Shown here in pieces: positions 18,315-24,963 of a stretch of DNA of 64,000 nucleotides (the stretch's first letter is position 1; each line of letters begins with the position of its first letter). The DNA is taken from positions 558,001 through 622,000 of the forward strand of contig NC_013166.1 of assembly GCF_000024085.1 (NCBI RefSeq). Direction: 5' to 3'. Under the pieces are notes generated by a model, which worked only from the letters and a program-made list of their open reading frames with translations, made no database searches and was not told the DNA's origin. The translations under genes were made by a program, and so were the position numbers. This stretch comes from Kangiella koreensis DSM 16069 (GTDB lineage Bacteria; Pseudomonadota; Gammaproteobacteria; Enterobacterales; Kangiellaceae).

Positions 18315-18849
18315 AATAGTTTAACTTGCACATATAAGGCATGAGATGAAAAGTTTCATTGTGCTCTATCTGACAGATAGGGCGAATGACTGAATTATTA
18401 GTATCGTCCAGTGTAATGGTTAATTTGCTTTCGGGGTATTGATAAAATGGCTCCATCACCATCACCGTTTTACCTTGAGTGCTGATGAGCTCTTTAAATT
18501 TTGGGAGTTGCGCTGCGTTAACAAGGGGCTTATTGGTATATTGAGTATCTTCAAAGTGACCATGCCAGGCGTAATATTCTTGCTGACGCTCCCTCGATTC
18601 TAGTAAATGATTAGTGAGTCCCTCAACAAACGCTACTTTATAAAAGTAATCAGGTAAAGTCTTGAGTGACACAAAGGTCAAAATGCCAATAATAGCCAGC
18701 GCAGAGATAATATCCAAAGACAGCCAGGAATGGGTTCGGAAAAAGCTCTTGCCGAGCAGGAAAGGGTATTTGTTGCGCAAAGAATCCAAAGCGATTGTTC
18801 TAATCTCCATATTTCGGGTGATACTAATACAGTCGTCAGCTAAGGTCAA
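18301..18849 (-). CDS. Divergent pilin-like protein
   Basis: A 182-residue protein with one hydrophobic helix at about 46-63 (LDIISALAIIGILTFVSL), which resembles the pilin N-terminal helix but has Asp in place of Glu at mature position 5. A 40-residue N-terminal stretch precedes it, and no prepilin peptidase site is visible. Two late cysteines (RPICQIE and PYMCKLN) parallel the pilin D-loop pair. The TTG at 18849 has AAGG upstream; the internal ATG at 18810 lacks one. It starts the cluster with the PilC-like and pilin genes, so a pilus-assembly role is likely but unproven. Confidence 0.55.
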   Translation of the reverse strand: MTLADDCISITRNMEIRTIALDSLRNKYPFLLGKSFFRTHSWLSLDIISALAIIGILTFVSLKTLPDYFYKVAFVEGLTNHLLESRERQQEYYAWHGHFEDTQYTNKPLVNAAQLPKFKELISTQGKTVMVMEPFYQYPESKLTITLDDTNNSVIRPICQIEHNETFHLMPYMCKLNYYEKR

Positions 18850-18855
18850 TTTACC

Positions 18856-18884
18856 TTGACCAAAACCTCTAAAATCCTTAAAAT
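18856..18884 (+). promoter_or_regulatory. Sigma-70 promoter of the rpsF operon
   Basis: TTGACC (18856-18861) and TAAAAT (18879-18884) are separated by 17 bp, giving a start site near 18891. It is the best sigma-70 match in the gap ahead of rpsF. The minus-strand pilin-like gene starts within or next to it. Confidence 0.65.
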
Positions 18885-18892
18885 ACGCGCCC

Positions 18893-18916
18893 TTAGTGGC
18901 TATCCACTAATTTTTT
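18893..18916 (+). terminator. Promoter-proximal hairpin with T-tract in the rpsF leader
   Basis: TTAGTGG, loop CTAT, CCACTAA, then six T residues. It has intrinsic-terminator form and lies immediately after the predicted start site of the rpsF promoter. No plus-strand gene upstream needs termination, so it may be an attenuator or simply a 5' stem-loop. Confidence 0.5.
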
Positions 18917-18959
18917 GACAATCTGGTTTACTCCTTGTTGCCTTTAACTTCTTAAATAA

Positions 18960-19001
18960 ATCAAAGAGTTATTGGTGGCTGGAAACCGAAAGGAGACTTT
19001 A
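18960..19001 (+). promoter_or_regulatory. Candidate S6:S18 autoregulatory leader of rpsF
   Basis: The rpsF leader carries GGAAACCGAAAGGAG, matching the CCG-plus-Shine-Dalgarno core of the S6:S18-binding RNA element known upstream of rpsF in many bacteria. The flanking bases can pair weakly (AAAG at about 18963 with CTTT at about 18996). In known cases S6:S18 binds here and represses its own translation. Confidence 0.55.
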
Positions 19002-19406
19002 ATGAGACACTACGAAATCGTATTCCTAGTGCACCCTGACCAATCTGATCAGGTGCCTGGCATGATCGAACGTTACACAAAGATGATCACAGACGGCGCT
19101 GGCACAGTTCACCGCTTAGAAGACTGGGGTCGTCGTCAACTAGCCTACCCAATCAACAAACTTCATAAAGCGCACTACGTTTTAATGAACGTTGAAACTA
19201 CTGGCGAAATTATCGAAGAGCTTGAAGATGCATTCCGCTTCAATGACGCAATCTTGCGTAACATGGTAATGCGTCGTAAAGAAGCTGTTACCGAAGCCTC
19301 TCCTATGGCTGCTGCTAAGAAAGACGAGAGAGATGAAAAACCTCGCCGTGAAGCAGAAGTTAAAGAAGAGAAATCTGAATCAACTGAAGAAGCTTCGGCT
19401 GAGTAA
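19002..19406 (+). CDS. rpsF: 30S ribosomal protein S6
   Basis: A 134-residue S6. It has the core [19 protein letters not shown], the conserved [10 protein letters not shown] segment and an acidic/lysine-rich tail ending EEASAE, where glutamate residues are added in E. coli S6. ATG 19002 follows AAAGGAGA; an in-frame upstream start would lie inside the leader. It is first in the operon rpsF-rpsR-rplI. The priB gene usually found between rpsF and rpsR in enterics is absent. Confidence 0.97.
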   Translation: MRHYEIVFLVHPDQSDQVPGMIERYTKMITDGAGTVHRLEDWGRRQLAYPINKLHKAHYVLMNVETTGEIIEELEDAFRFNDAILRNMVMRRKEAVTEASPMAAAKKDERDEKPRREAEVKEEKSESTEEASAE

Positions 19407-19420
19407 TAAGGAGACATATC

Positions 19421-19648
19421 ATGGCACGTTTTAATCGTCGTCGTAAGTTCTGCCGTTTCTCGGCTGAAGGTGTTGTTGAGATCGATTACAAAGATACCGC
19501 AACATTGAAAAACTACATCACTGAAACAGGCAAGATCGTACCTAGCCGTATCACAGGCACAAGCGCAAAATACCAACGTCAATTGGCGTCTGCTGTTAAA
19601 CGCGCTCGTTTCTTGGCTTTATTGCCTTACACTGACAGCCACGAATAA
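19421..19648 (+). CDS. rpsR: 30S ribosomal protein S18
   Basis: A 75-residue S18 with the typical start [17 protein letters not shown], then [26 protein letters not shown] and the basic [19 protein letters not shown]. It binds 16S rRNA as a heterodimer with S6. It lies 14 bp after rpsF with AAGGAGA before the ATG. Confidence 0.98.
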   Translation: MARFNRRRKFCRFSAEGVVEIDYKDTATLKNYITETGKIVPSRITGTSAKYQRQLASAVKRARFLALLPYTDSHE

Positions 19649-19673
19649 GCGGCATTTTTAAGAGGAAATAACG

Positions 19674-20129
19674 ATGAACGTCATTCTACTTGAAAAAATC
19701 CGCAATCTTGGTGACTTAGGTGATAGCGTATCCGTAGCAGCTGGCTATGGTCGTAACTTCCTGATTCCACAAGGTAAAGCGGTTCCTGCAACTAAGGATA
19801 ACCTTAAACATTTCGAAGAGCGTCGTGCTGAACTACAAGCCGCTGCTGATGAGAAATTCGCTAAAGCACAAGCGCGTGCAGACCAACTAGCTGGCCTAAC
19901 TGTGACTATCACAGCAAACGCTGGTGATGAAGGTAAATTGTTCGGTTCTGTTGGCACAGCTGACATCGCTGACGCAGTTACAGCACAAGGCGTTGAACTT
20001 CAGAAGAAAGAAGTTCGTATGCCAGAAGGCGCGATTCGTCAAACTGGCGAATTCACTTTTGAAGTGCACTTGCACCCAGAAGTTGAAGCTAACATCAAAG
20101 TTGTTGTTGTTGGTGAAGCGCAAGCTTAA
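19674..20129 (+). CDS. rplI: 50S ribosomal protein L9
   Basis: A 151-residue L9. It has an N-terminal rRNA-binding domain ([35 protein letters not shown]), a long connecting helix (about 45-75) and a C-terminal domain ending in [19 protein letters not shown]. It is the last gene of the rpsF operon and is followed at once by a strong terminator. Confidence 0.98.
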   Translation: MNVILLEKIRNLGDLGDSVSVAAGYGRNFLIPQGKAVPATKDNLKHFEERRAELQAAADEKFAKAQARADQLAGLTVTITANAGDEGKLFGSVGTADIADAVTAQGVELQKKEVRMPEGAIRQTGEFTFEVHLHPEVEANIKVVVVGEAQA

Positions 20130-20147
20130 GCTCGTAAGTAATATAAG

Positions 20148-20176
20148 AAAGGCACCTTCGGGTGCCTTTTCTTTTT
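20148..20176 (+). terminator. Rho-independent terminator of the rpsF-rpsR-rplI operon
   Basis: GGCACC, tetraloop TTCG, GGTGCC, then TTTTCTTTTT. A stable UUCG-capped stem starts about 20 bp after the rplI stop. Confidence 0.9.
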
Positions 20177-20177
20177 C

Positions 20178-20294
20178 TGGCGTTTGATCGTCGCCAATGC
20201 TTTGTTAAAACTCTTCTCGAAATGCTCATGGACCCAAAAGTCCATTCCTCTTTCTCAAATCATTTTGCCTCGCCTTGGCTTAGCTCAAACGCCA
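20178..20294. repeat. Palindromic MITE-like interspersed repeat
   Basis: A 117-bp element bounded by perfect 10-bp inverted repeats, TGGCGTTTGA (20178-20187) and TCAAACGCCA (20285-20294). It has an internal hairpin ATGGAC-CCAAAA-GTCCAT (20229-20246). The body resembles intergenic repeats I recall from other marine Gammaproteobacteria, but this was not searched. Confidence 0.55.
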
Positions 20295-20340
20295 TAAAAT
20301 ACAATATAAACTTAGACTTATTATTCGTACTAAATCACTA

Positions 20341-20739
20341 TTATTCAGGCAGACCAGGAAATCGTTTGATATTTTCTAACGCATCTTCCCAGCTTGCCCT
20401 GTCGTCACAAAAGATATGAGCAGTAGGATTAATAGTTGGAGAGGTATCCAAGCTTCCAGCTGGAACGATGACAAGCTTATCCTTGATTTCGGTGGGCACT
20501 GGTGAGCCGCACTCTGTGCAAAAGCTTTTGGTGAAACGAGTGTTTGGTAAATTAAATGTTTTTACCATCTCCTTCCCACTGAGCCAGTTTATAGTAGCAT
20601 TGGTAGCGAATAGATTTGCCCCATGAACAGTTCCAGTTGCTTTTCGACATCTGGAGCAATGGCAAAGATAAAAGCTGTTAAAATTATCGCTGATATCAAA
20701 TTGTACCTTGCCGCAAAGACATGAACCTGTAATTTGCAT
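20341..20739 (-). CDS. GFA-family zinc-binding protein
   Basis: A 132-residue member of the glutathione-dependent formaldehyde-activating enzyme (GFA/CENP-V) family. Zinc ligands are visible as SCLCGKV, CHCSRC and CTECGSP. The ends of the domain are complete. Most family members have no demonstrated formaldehyde activity, so only a zinc-binding beta-fold can be asserted. It is the last gene of a minus-strand run of accessory genes. Confidence 0.88.
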   Translation of the reverse strand: MQITGSCLCGKVQFDISDNFNSFYLCHCSRCRKATGTVHGANLFATNATINWLSGKEMVKTFNLPNTRFTKSFCTECGSPVPTEIKDKLVIVPAGSLDTSPTINPTAHIFCDDRASWEDALENIKRFPGLPE

Positions 20740-20788
20740 AGTAACCTCTAAAGCTGTTTAACCCAATTTAGTATCTGGCAATAAACCT

Positions 20789-21211
20789 CTAAGATGTTTT
20801 AGCACGAAAGTGATACTTTGCAAGAAACAAAGGAAGTAAAAATAGAATTAAAACTCCCCCATTCAGATACAGATGCGCAAAAACATTATTGGCGATGGAG
20901 AAGGCTGTGTCTAATACTGCCCAGACAAGAGCTGCAGAAACTAATAGCCACCAATCTTTTCGTGTCTGACTCTCAAAAGCCTTTCCGATAGCGTAGAAAA
21001 ATAACAAACCCCAGCTGGCGACAGTTGGCCCGAAGACTCCAATTAAGAATCTTAGCGACTCTGGGTTGCTGTCAGGGAAAACGGTTTGAAGGTGATCGAA
21101 GTAGGGTGTAGCTAGCGGGGTATAAATCATGAGGGGTAACAGCAAGCCACCAACGATATGGATCATAGCTAAGATCTGTAACCAGCGTTTGGCCAGTGAA
21201 ATACTCATCAT
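20789..21211 (-). CDS. Small four-helix membrane protein
   Basis: A 140-residue protein with four hydrophobic segments near 8-30, 53-76, 86-106 and 111-132. The family is not recognised with confidence. Its ATG overlaps the stop of the upstream DCC-family gene by 4 bp, so the two are translationally coupled and may act together at the membrane. Confidence 0.7.
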   Translation of the reverse strand: MMSISLAKRWLQILAMIHIVGGLLLPLMIYTPLATPYFDHLQTVFPDSNPESLRFLIGVFGPTVASWGLLFFYAIGKAFESQTRKDWWLLVSAALVWAVLDTAFSIANNVFAHLYLNGGVLILFLLPLFLAKYHFRAKTS

Positions 21212-21606
21212 AAAAATCGATCCATAATCTCTTTACTCGGAAGCATACAGTAGTTGTGTTTACCAAAAAGCTTGTAGCGATTAAGCGCAATGCGGTCGTA
21301 ACACCAATCACGAAAGGCTAATGGGAATATACGCAATACACCAAGCCAGGGCCACGGCTTTTTGAGTCGACTTATAATCTTAAAGAAAGCTTCCGAACGG
21401 AAATAGGCTTTGTCATCCTCAATCAGAACCATTGTCTCAAAATTGTCGGTATCAAGACCTAGCTCAGTTAGAAGCTCCTGACCTTTGGGCGACTGAACCG
21501 AGCAGAATTTAAAAACAGCATCAGGATCACGCTTGATTACAAACGGCACCCAAGCAGAGCAGAGCTTGCATTCACCGTCGAAGAGTATGGTTGGGTGGGT
21601 TGGCAT
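21208..21606 (-). CDS. DCC-family (DUF393) thiol-disulfide-type protein
   Basis: A 132-residue protein of the DCC family, named for the N-terminal DxxCxxC motif seen here as LFDGECKLCSAW. The family is predicted to adopt a thioredoxin-like fold with redox activity, but substrates are unknown. A late basic region (RDWCYDRIALNRY) is also typical. It is coupled to the following membrane protein by a 4-bp overlap and lies 22 bp after the PD-(D/E)XK-like gene. Confidence 0.88.
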   Translation of the reverse strand: MPTHPTILFDGECKLCSAWVPFVIKRDPDAVFKFCSVQSPKGQELLTELGLDTDNFETMVLIEDDKAYFRSEAFFKIISRLKKPWPWLGVLRIFPLAFRDWCYDRIALNRYKLFGKHNYCMLPSKEIMDRFL

Positions 21607-21628
21607 TAATTAATTTACTCTGACCTCA

Positions 21629-22399
21629 TTAGTTCTCGTCATGCGGTACAGCCACATGGGCTTCAAAGTGCTTCATGGGCATTACCATGAGCTCTTCGGT
21701 TTTATATTTTTCTTTTAAAAAGCCAAGCACCGCATTCTTATCACGACGGTCGATAGGTGCATCAACGATAAAAGCGATACCGTCTTCTTCCTGAGCCAAT
21801 GGATCGCATAATCCCTGCTTGAAGTTGACGGATAATGATGAGGACTTCAACGCTAGATACCTTGGAGAGTGGTTGTTTAGACACATTTGCACTTCTGAGT
21901 TACGACAAGACACAATTACTGCATCAATATCGTTTCTATACTTAAAGAACTGGCTTTCATTAAAATAATAACAAGTTCCCGAAAATGCTTCTTTATTGCC
22001 CCAATCAACGACTGTTTCTGAACCATAAATTCCGGATAGAATTTGGTCTTTGGTTGCGGAATAAGCCAAGCCAATACAATGTACCCAAACTATTCTGAAA
22101 GTATTATCATCTTCGACAAATGAATCAATTTGGCGCTTTCCCGAGCGAACGATATTAGCCAAAGTGGTTTTAGGTTCAATAGACTGGGCAATCTCGTAAA
22201 GCTCTCCGTTTGATAGAGCCTCCTCACACCCTTGGGCTATGTCAGGATTGCTTTCTTTTTCTTTAACTTCAATTAGATATTTTCCTTCCCCATCATGGGC
22301 AAAGAAGTCTGGTGTTTTTTGCTCACACTCAGGAATTTTTTCCACTTGAAGGCCAAAATTCTCCTCAAGAACTTTCTTGATTAGTTCTTCTGTGCTCAT
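21629..22399 (-). CDS. Uncharacterised protein with PD-(D/E)XK nuclease-like core
   Basis: A 256-residue cytoplasmic protein. The N-terminal region shows TPDFF (D31) and, 12 residues later, YLIEVKEKE (E44, K46), preceded by a helix with a conserved-type glutamate. This D-x(12)-ExK pattern is the catalytic signature of PD-(D/E)XK nucleases. The remainder matches no family I recognise. It sits 24 bp beyond an attC-like site, in an accessory block. A defence or DNA-processing role is possible but is inference only. Confidence 0.6.
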   Translation of the reverse strand: MSTEELIKKVLEENFGLQVEKIPECEQKTPDFFAHDGEGKYLIEVKEKESNPDIAQGCEEALSNGELYEIAQSIEPKTTLANIVRSGKRQIDSFVEDDNTFRIVWVHCIGLAYSATKDQILSGIYGSETVVDWGNKEAFSGTCYYFNESQFFKYRNDIDAVIVSCRNSEVQMCLNNHSPRYLALKSSSLSVNFKQGLCDPLAQEEDGIAFIVDAPIDRRDKNAVLGFLKEKYKTEELMVMPMKHFEAHVAVPHDEN

Positions 22400-22422
22400 G
22401 GACTTTCCTCAAGAAATGTCAC

Positions 22423-22475
22423 GCCTAACACAGCGGCGGCAGGTAAGCCGTAGCGACCGATGCTTCTTGTTATAT
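22423..22475 (-). repeat. attC-like integron cassette site (second)
   Basis: On the minus strand this 53-bp segment begins ATATAAC and ends GTTAGGC, an exact match to the GTTRRRY core. It has an imperfectly self-complementary interior (CGGC-AGGTAA-GCCG is visible on the plus strand). It starts 2 bp after the stop codon of the 82-residue gene and ends about 24 bp before the next start, the spacing expected of a gene cassette. Confidence 0.55.
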
Positions 22476-22476
22476 T

Positions 22477-22725
22477 TTAATCGCACCAGCGCTCCCTAAG
22501 TATTACTTCTCCACTATTATCATATTTAATAACTTCATAGCTGGTATTATGTGGGGAATTTAAATCTGTGGTTTCATTGTATTGAACACGACCAACTTTA
22601 TTTCCATCTTTATCCAAGATGTCATATCTATGCTTTTCTTTTTGCCCTAATGAACCAGCTGCAAAAGTTTCTACAAACTCTAACTCTTCACCTGGATTTA
22701 AGTTTATACGATTTTTGAACGACAT
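22477..22725 (-). CDS. Small hypothetical protein, probable cassette gene
   Basis: An 82-residue, charged, probably beta-rich protein (NPGEELEFVETF, YDILDKDGNKVGRVQYNE) with no signal peptide or membrane segment. I recognise no family. A Shine-Dalgarno (AAGGAG) precedes the ATG on the minus strand. It is bracketed by two attC-like sites at 22741-22818 and 22423-22475, so it looks like a complete integron cassette. Confidence 0.65.
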   Translation of the reverse strand: MSFKNRINLNPGEELEFVETFAAGSLGQKEKHRYDILDKDGNKVGRVQYNETTDLNSPHNTSYEVIKYDNSGEVILRERWCD

Positions 22726-22740
22726 TTTATCTCCTTATAA

Positions 22741-22818
22741 ATATAATGCCCGCCACAAAAACGAGCAACTTGTAGCGAGTCGAGCCGCAAAGCGGCGTTT
22801 TGATGGCGATTGTTAGCT
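22741..22818 (-). repeat. attC-like integron cassette site (first)
   Basis: A 78-bp imperfect hairpin directly after the stop of the beta-flower gene. Its arms 22751-22763 (CGCCACAAAAACG) and 22796-22808 (CGTTTTGATGGCG) pair at 11 of 13 positions, and an internal CCGC-AAA-GCGG stem lies between. The outer end reads TAATGCCCGCC on the plus strand, one base from the TAACGCCCGCC end common in attC sites. The crossover AAC is thus changed to AAT, so this copy may be inactive. Confidence 0.5.
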
Positions 22819-23118
22819 TTAACTACCAAATAGCACTCCTGATACATCGGGAAAACCGTAATTGCGCGAACCACGATTGCCTGGATTTCCCGGATTACCA
22901 GCATTCCCTGGATTTCCAGGGTTTCCGATATTTCCTAAGTTCCCCATCCGTTTATTCAGAATCATCTGCTCGTGAAGTTCGCCAACATATTGGCCAGACA
23001 ATTTATGGACGTGAGTTCCATTGAGCTGACCAACTGCTTTGCCATTCATTGCATGGATGTACTTACCACGGATATAGCCCACAGCATTTCCGCGTGAGTT
23101 ATATATGTAATCAGTCAT
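22819..23118 (-). CDS. 4-fold beta-flower-like protein with Gly-Asn-Pro tail
   Basis: A 99-residue protein. Residues 1-55 contain four tandem copies of a short G-x-xVG-x-(I/L)-x-G-xYxH-type beta unit (RGNAVGYIRGKYIHAMNG and equivalents). This matches what I recall as the 4-fold beta-flower domain. Residues 58-85 are a collagen-like GN(I/P)GNPGN run (the longest part is GNIGNPGNPGNAGNPGN). No signal peptide is present. It is the first of two probable integron cassettes, and its stop touches the attC-like site. Confidence 0.7.
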   Translation of the reverse strand: MTDYIYNSRGNAVGYIRGKYIHAMNGKAVGQLNGTHVHKLSGQYVGELHEQMILNKRMGNLGNIGNPGNPGNAGNPGNPGNRGSRNYGFPDVSGVLFGS

Positions 23119-23562
23119 TCCGTAACCTCGTAGTTGTAGTGAATGCTAACATTTTATTTTACGAATTGATTCGTAAGACTTTATTATCATTGGTCTATTG
23201 ATACAAGTGTCGATTATGTGGGTGGTCATTAGTTATAAAGAGTAGAGCGGTGCGCCAAGGGGGGAGGCCCTGCCTAGGGTACGGAAGTTTATGTTTGGAT
23301 AAATAGACTTCACCTTTTATTTAACGAGATTGCACCATGGGCATTTCCTACGGTCACCACGGCAAAGGCCTCGCAATGACAAGTTTTTCATCACAGCACT
23401 TATCCACAACTTATCCTCAAGTCATCCATAGGTTTATTGTATTGCTGTTGACTGCATAAGAGTTAAAATGGCTTACGTGGTAAACTCTTGTGGTTTATGA
23501 ATGGGTTTGTGTTCAGTGTTTTGAATGCGACCGAAACTTATTGTTAACGCTAGAACCTAAAA
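23119..23562. other. Intergenic region upstream of dnaB
   Basis: No convincing gene was found in these 444 bp. It contains a TTACGAAT-TG-ATTCGTAA palindrome at about 23159-23176. At about 23326-23380 lies a repeat-like stretch (GAGATTGC ... CTCGCAATGACA) of a kind common between genes in several Gammaproteobacteria. DnaA-box-like sites lie near 23400. A 40-codon frame at 23337-23459 lies across the repeat and is not credible. Confidence 0.5.
23400..23419 (+). promoter_or_regulatory. DnaA-box pair upstream of dnaB
   Basis: TTATCCACA (23400-23408) matches the DnaA consensus TTATNCACA exactly. TTATCCTCA (23411-23419) follows in the same orientation with one mismatch. They lie about 150 bp upstream of the dnaB start. 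DnaA control of dnaB is inference. Confidence 0.5.
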
Positions 23563-24948
23563 ATGCTTACAGCCAATCAATCAGATAATAAAATCAAAGA
23601 CTTAAAGATTCCTCCGCATTCTATCGAGGCCGAGCAGTCGGTGCTGGGTGGTGTCATGCTGGATAATGAAGTGTGGGAGATGGTGTCTGAGATGCTCTTG
23701 TCCACTGACTTTTATGTGAAAAACCATCGTGAGATTTTCAAGGCGATGGAGGAGTTGGCCAATACGGCGAAGCCGATGGATGTGATTACGCTGTCGGAGC
23801 ATCTGGAACATAAAGGCGACACTGATATTAGCATGGCATTTCTGGGTGATTTAGCTCAAAACACGCCAAGTATCGCTAATATTCGCGCTTATGCTGAGAT
23901 CGTGCGTGAAAAAGCGATTATGCGCCAATTGATTTCGGCGTCGAATGAAATTGCTGATGCCAGCTTTAATCCAAAAGGGCGTGGCCTTGCTGAATTGATG
24001 GATATGGCTGAGCGCAAGGTATTCGCCATTTCGCAGGCTCGCGAAGCCAGCGGCGAAGGGCCGAGCAAAGTCGAAGACATTCTGAAAAGCACGATTCAAC
24101 GGATTGAGACCATTCAAAAGACCAAGGGCGGTATTACCGGTCTGGCTACCGGGTTCTCTGATCTGGATAAGATGACCTCCGGTTTGCAGGCGGGTGATCT
24201 GGTGATTGTGGCGGCACGTCCGTCGATGGGTAAAACCACTTTTGCCATGAACATCGTTGAGAATGTGGCCTTGAATCAGGAAAAGCCGGTTTTAGTGTTT
24301 AGTCTTGAGATGCCGAGTGAGTCGATCATTATGCGTTCGATTTCATCGTTGGGTCGTCTTGAGCAGAATAAGATTCGTTCTGGTCAGATTCAATCGAGTG
24401 AAGACTGGGACAAATTTAATAGTGGCGTTTTACAGCTAAAAAACCATACTAAATTGTTAATTGATGACGCGGGTGGTTTGTCGCCGGCTGAGATGCGTTC
24501 ACGTTCGCGTCGGGTGGCTCGCGAATACGGCAGCGTGGGCTTGATTATGGTCGACTATCTGCAGCTAATGACGGTGCCGGGCATGAGCGATAACCGTACC
24601 CTTGAGGTCAGTGAAATTTCTCGTTCATTGAAAGCGCTGGCTAAAGAACTGGAAGTTCCAGTGATTGCGTTATCACAGCTTAACCGCTCCCTGGAGCAGC
24701 GAAGCGACCGTCGCCCGGTGATGTCGGATTTGCGTGAGTCGGGCGCGATTGAGCAGGATGCGGATTTGATTCTGTTTATTTATCGAGATGAGGTTTACCA
24801 TCCGGAAACCGAGCGCAAAGGTATTGCGGAAATTAAAATTGGTAAACAGCGTAACGGACCTATTGGAAGCGTTGAACTCAGTTTCCAGGGCCAATTCTGT
24901 CGATTTGATAACCTCGCGCATCAAGATTACGAAGCGCAAGGTTATTAG
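23563..24948 (+). CDS. dnaB: Replicative DNA helicase
   Basis: Hexameric 5'-3' helicase that drives the replication fork. The 461 residues include the N-terminal DnaG-interacting domain (SIEAEQSVLGGVMLDNEVW, about 20-120) and a RecA-like domain. The latter has Walker A ARPSMGKTTFAMN (about 226), Walker B-type VDYLQLM and the LSQLNRSLE-RPVMSDLRESG segment. No intein interrupts it. alr follows 15 bp downstream, a common gammaproteobacterial arrangement with the upstream rpsF operon. Confidence 0.98.
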   Translation: MLTANQSDNKIKDLKIPPHSIEAEQSVLGGVMLDNEVWEMVSEMLLSTDFYVKNHREIFKAMEELANTAKPMDVITLSEHLEHKGDTDISMAFLGDLAQNTPSIANIRAYAEIVREKAIMRQLISASNEIADASFNPKGRGLAELMDMAERKVFAISQAREASGEGPSKVEDILKSTIQRIETIQKTKGGITGLATGFSDLDKMTSGLQAGDLVIVAARPSMGKTTFAMNIVENVALNQEKPVLVFSLEMPSESIIMRSISSLGRLEQNKIRSGQIQSSEDWDKFNSGVLQLKNHTKLLIDDAGGLSPAEMRSRSRRVAREYGSVGLIMVDYLQLMTVPGMSDNRTLEVSEISRSLKALAKELEVPVIALSQLNRSLEQRSDRRPVMSDLRESGAIEQDADLILFIYRDEVYHPETERKGIAEIKIGKQRNGPIGSVELSFQGQFCRFDNLAHQDYEAQGY

Positions 24949-24963
24949 GAGATAGGCATATTT

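Noticed and set aside
20162..20419. 85-residue plus-strand frame after rplI
   Set aside because: It starts within the terminator, crosses the palindromic repeat and runs into the antisense of the GFA gene, so it is a chance frame.
20741..20790. GTTTAAC as an attC end after the four-helix membrane protein gene
   Set aside because: The core matches by chance, but the 50-bp gap has no self-complementary arms.
23144..23150. TGCTAAC as a third cassette boundary or attI site ahead of the beta-flower gene
   Set aside because: It differs from the RYYYAAC core, and no paired hairpin arm was found in the next 100 bp.
23337..23459. 40-codon frame starting ATGGGCATTTCC upstream of dnaB
   Set aside because: It lies across a common intergenic repeat and the DnaA boxes, has no ribosome-binding site and shows unconvincing composition.
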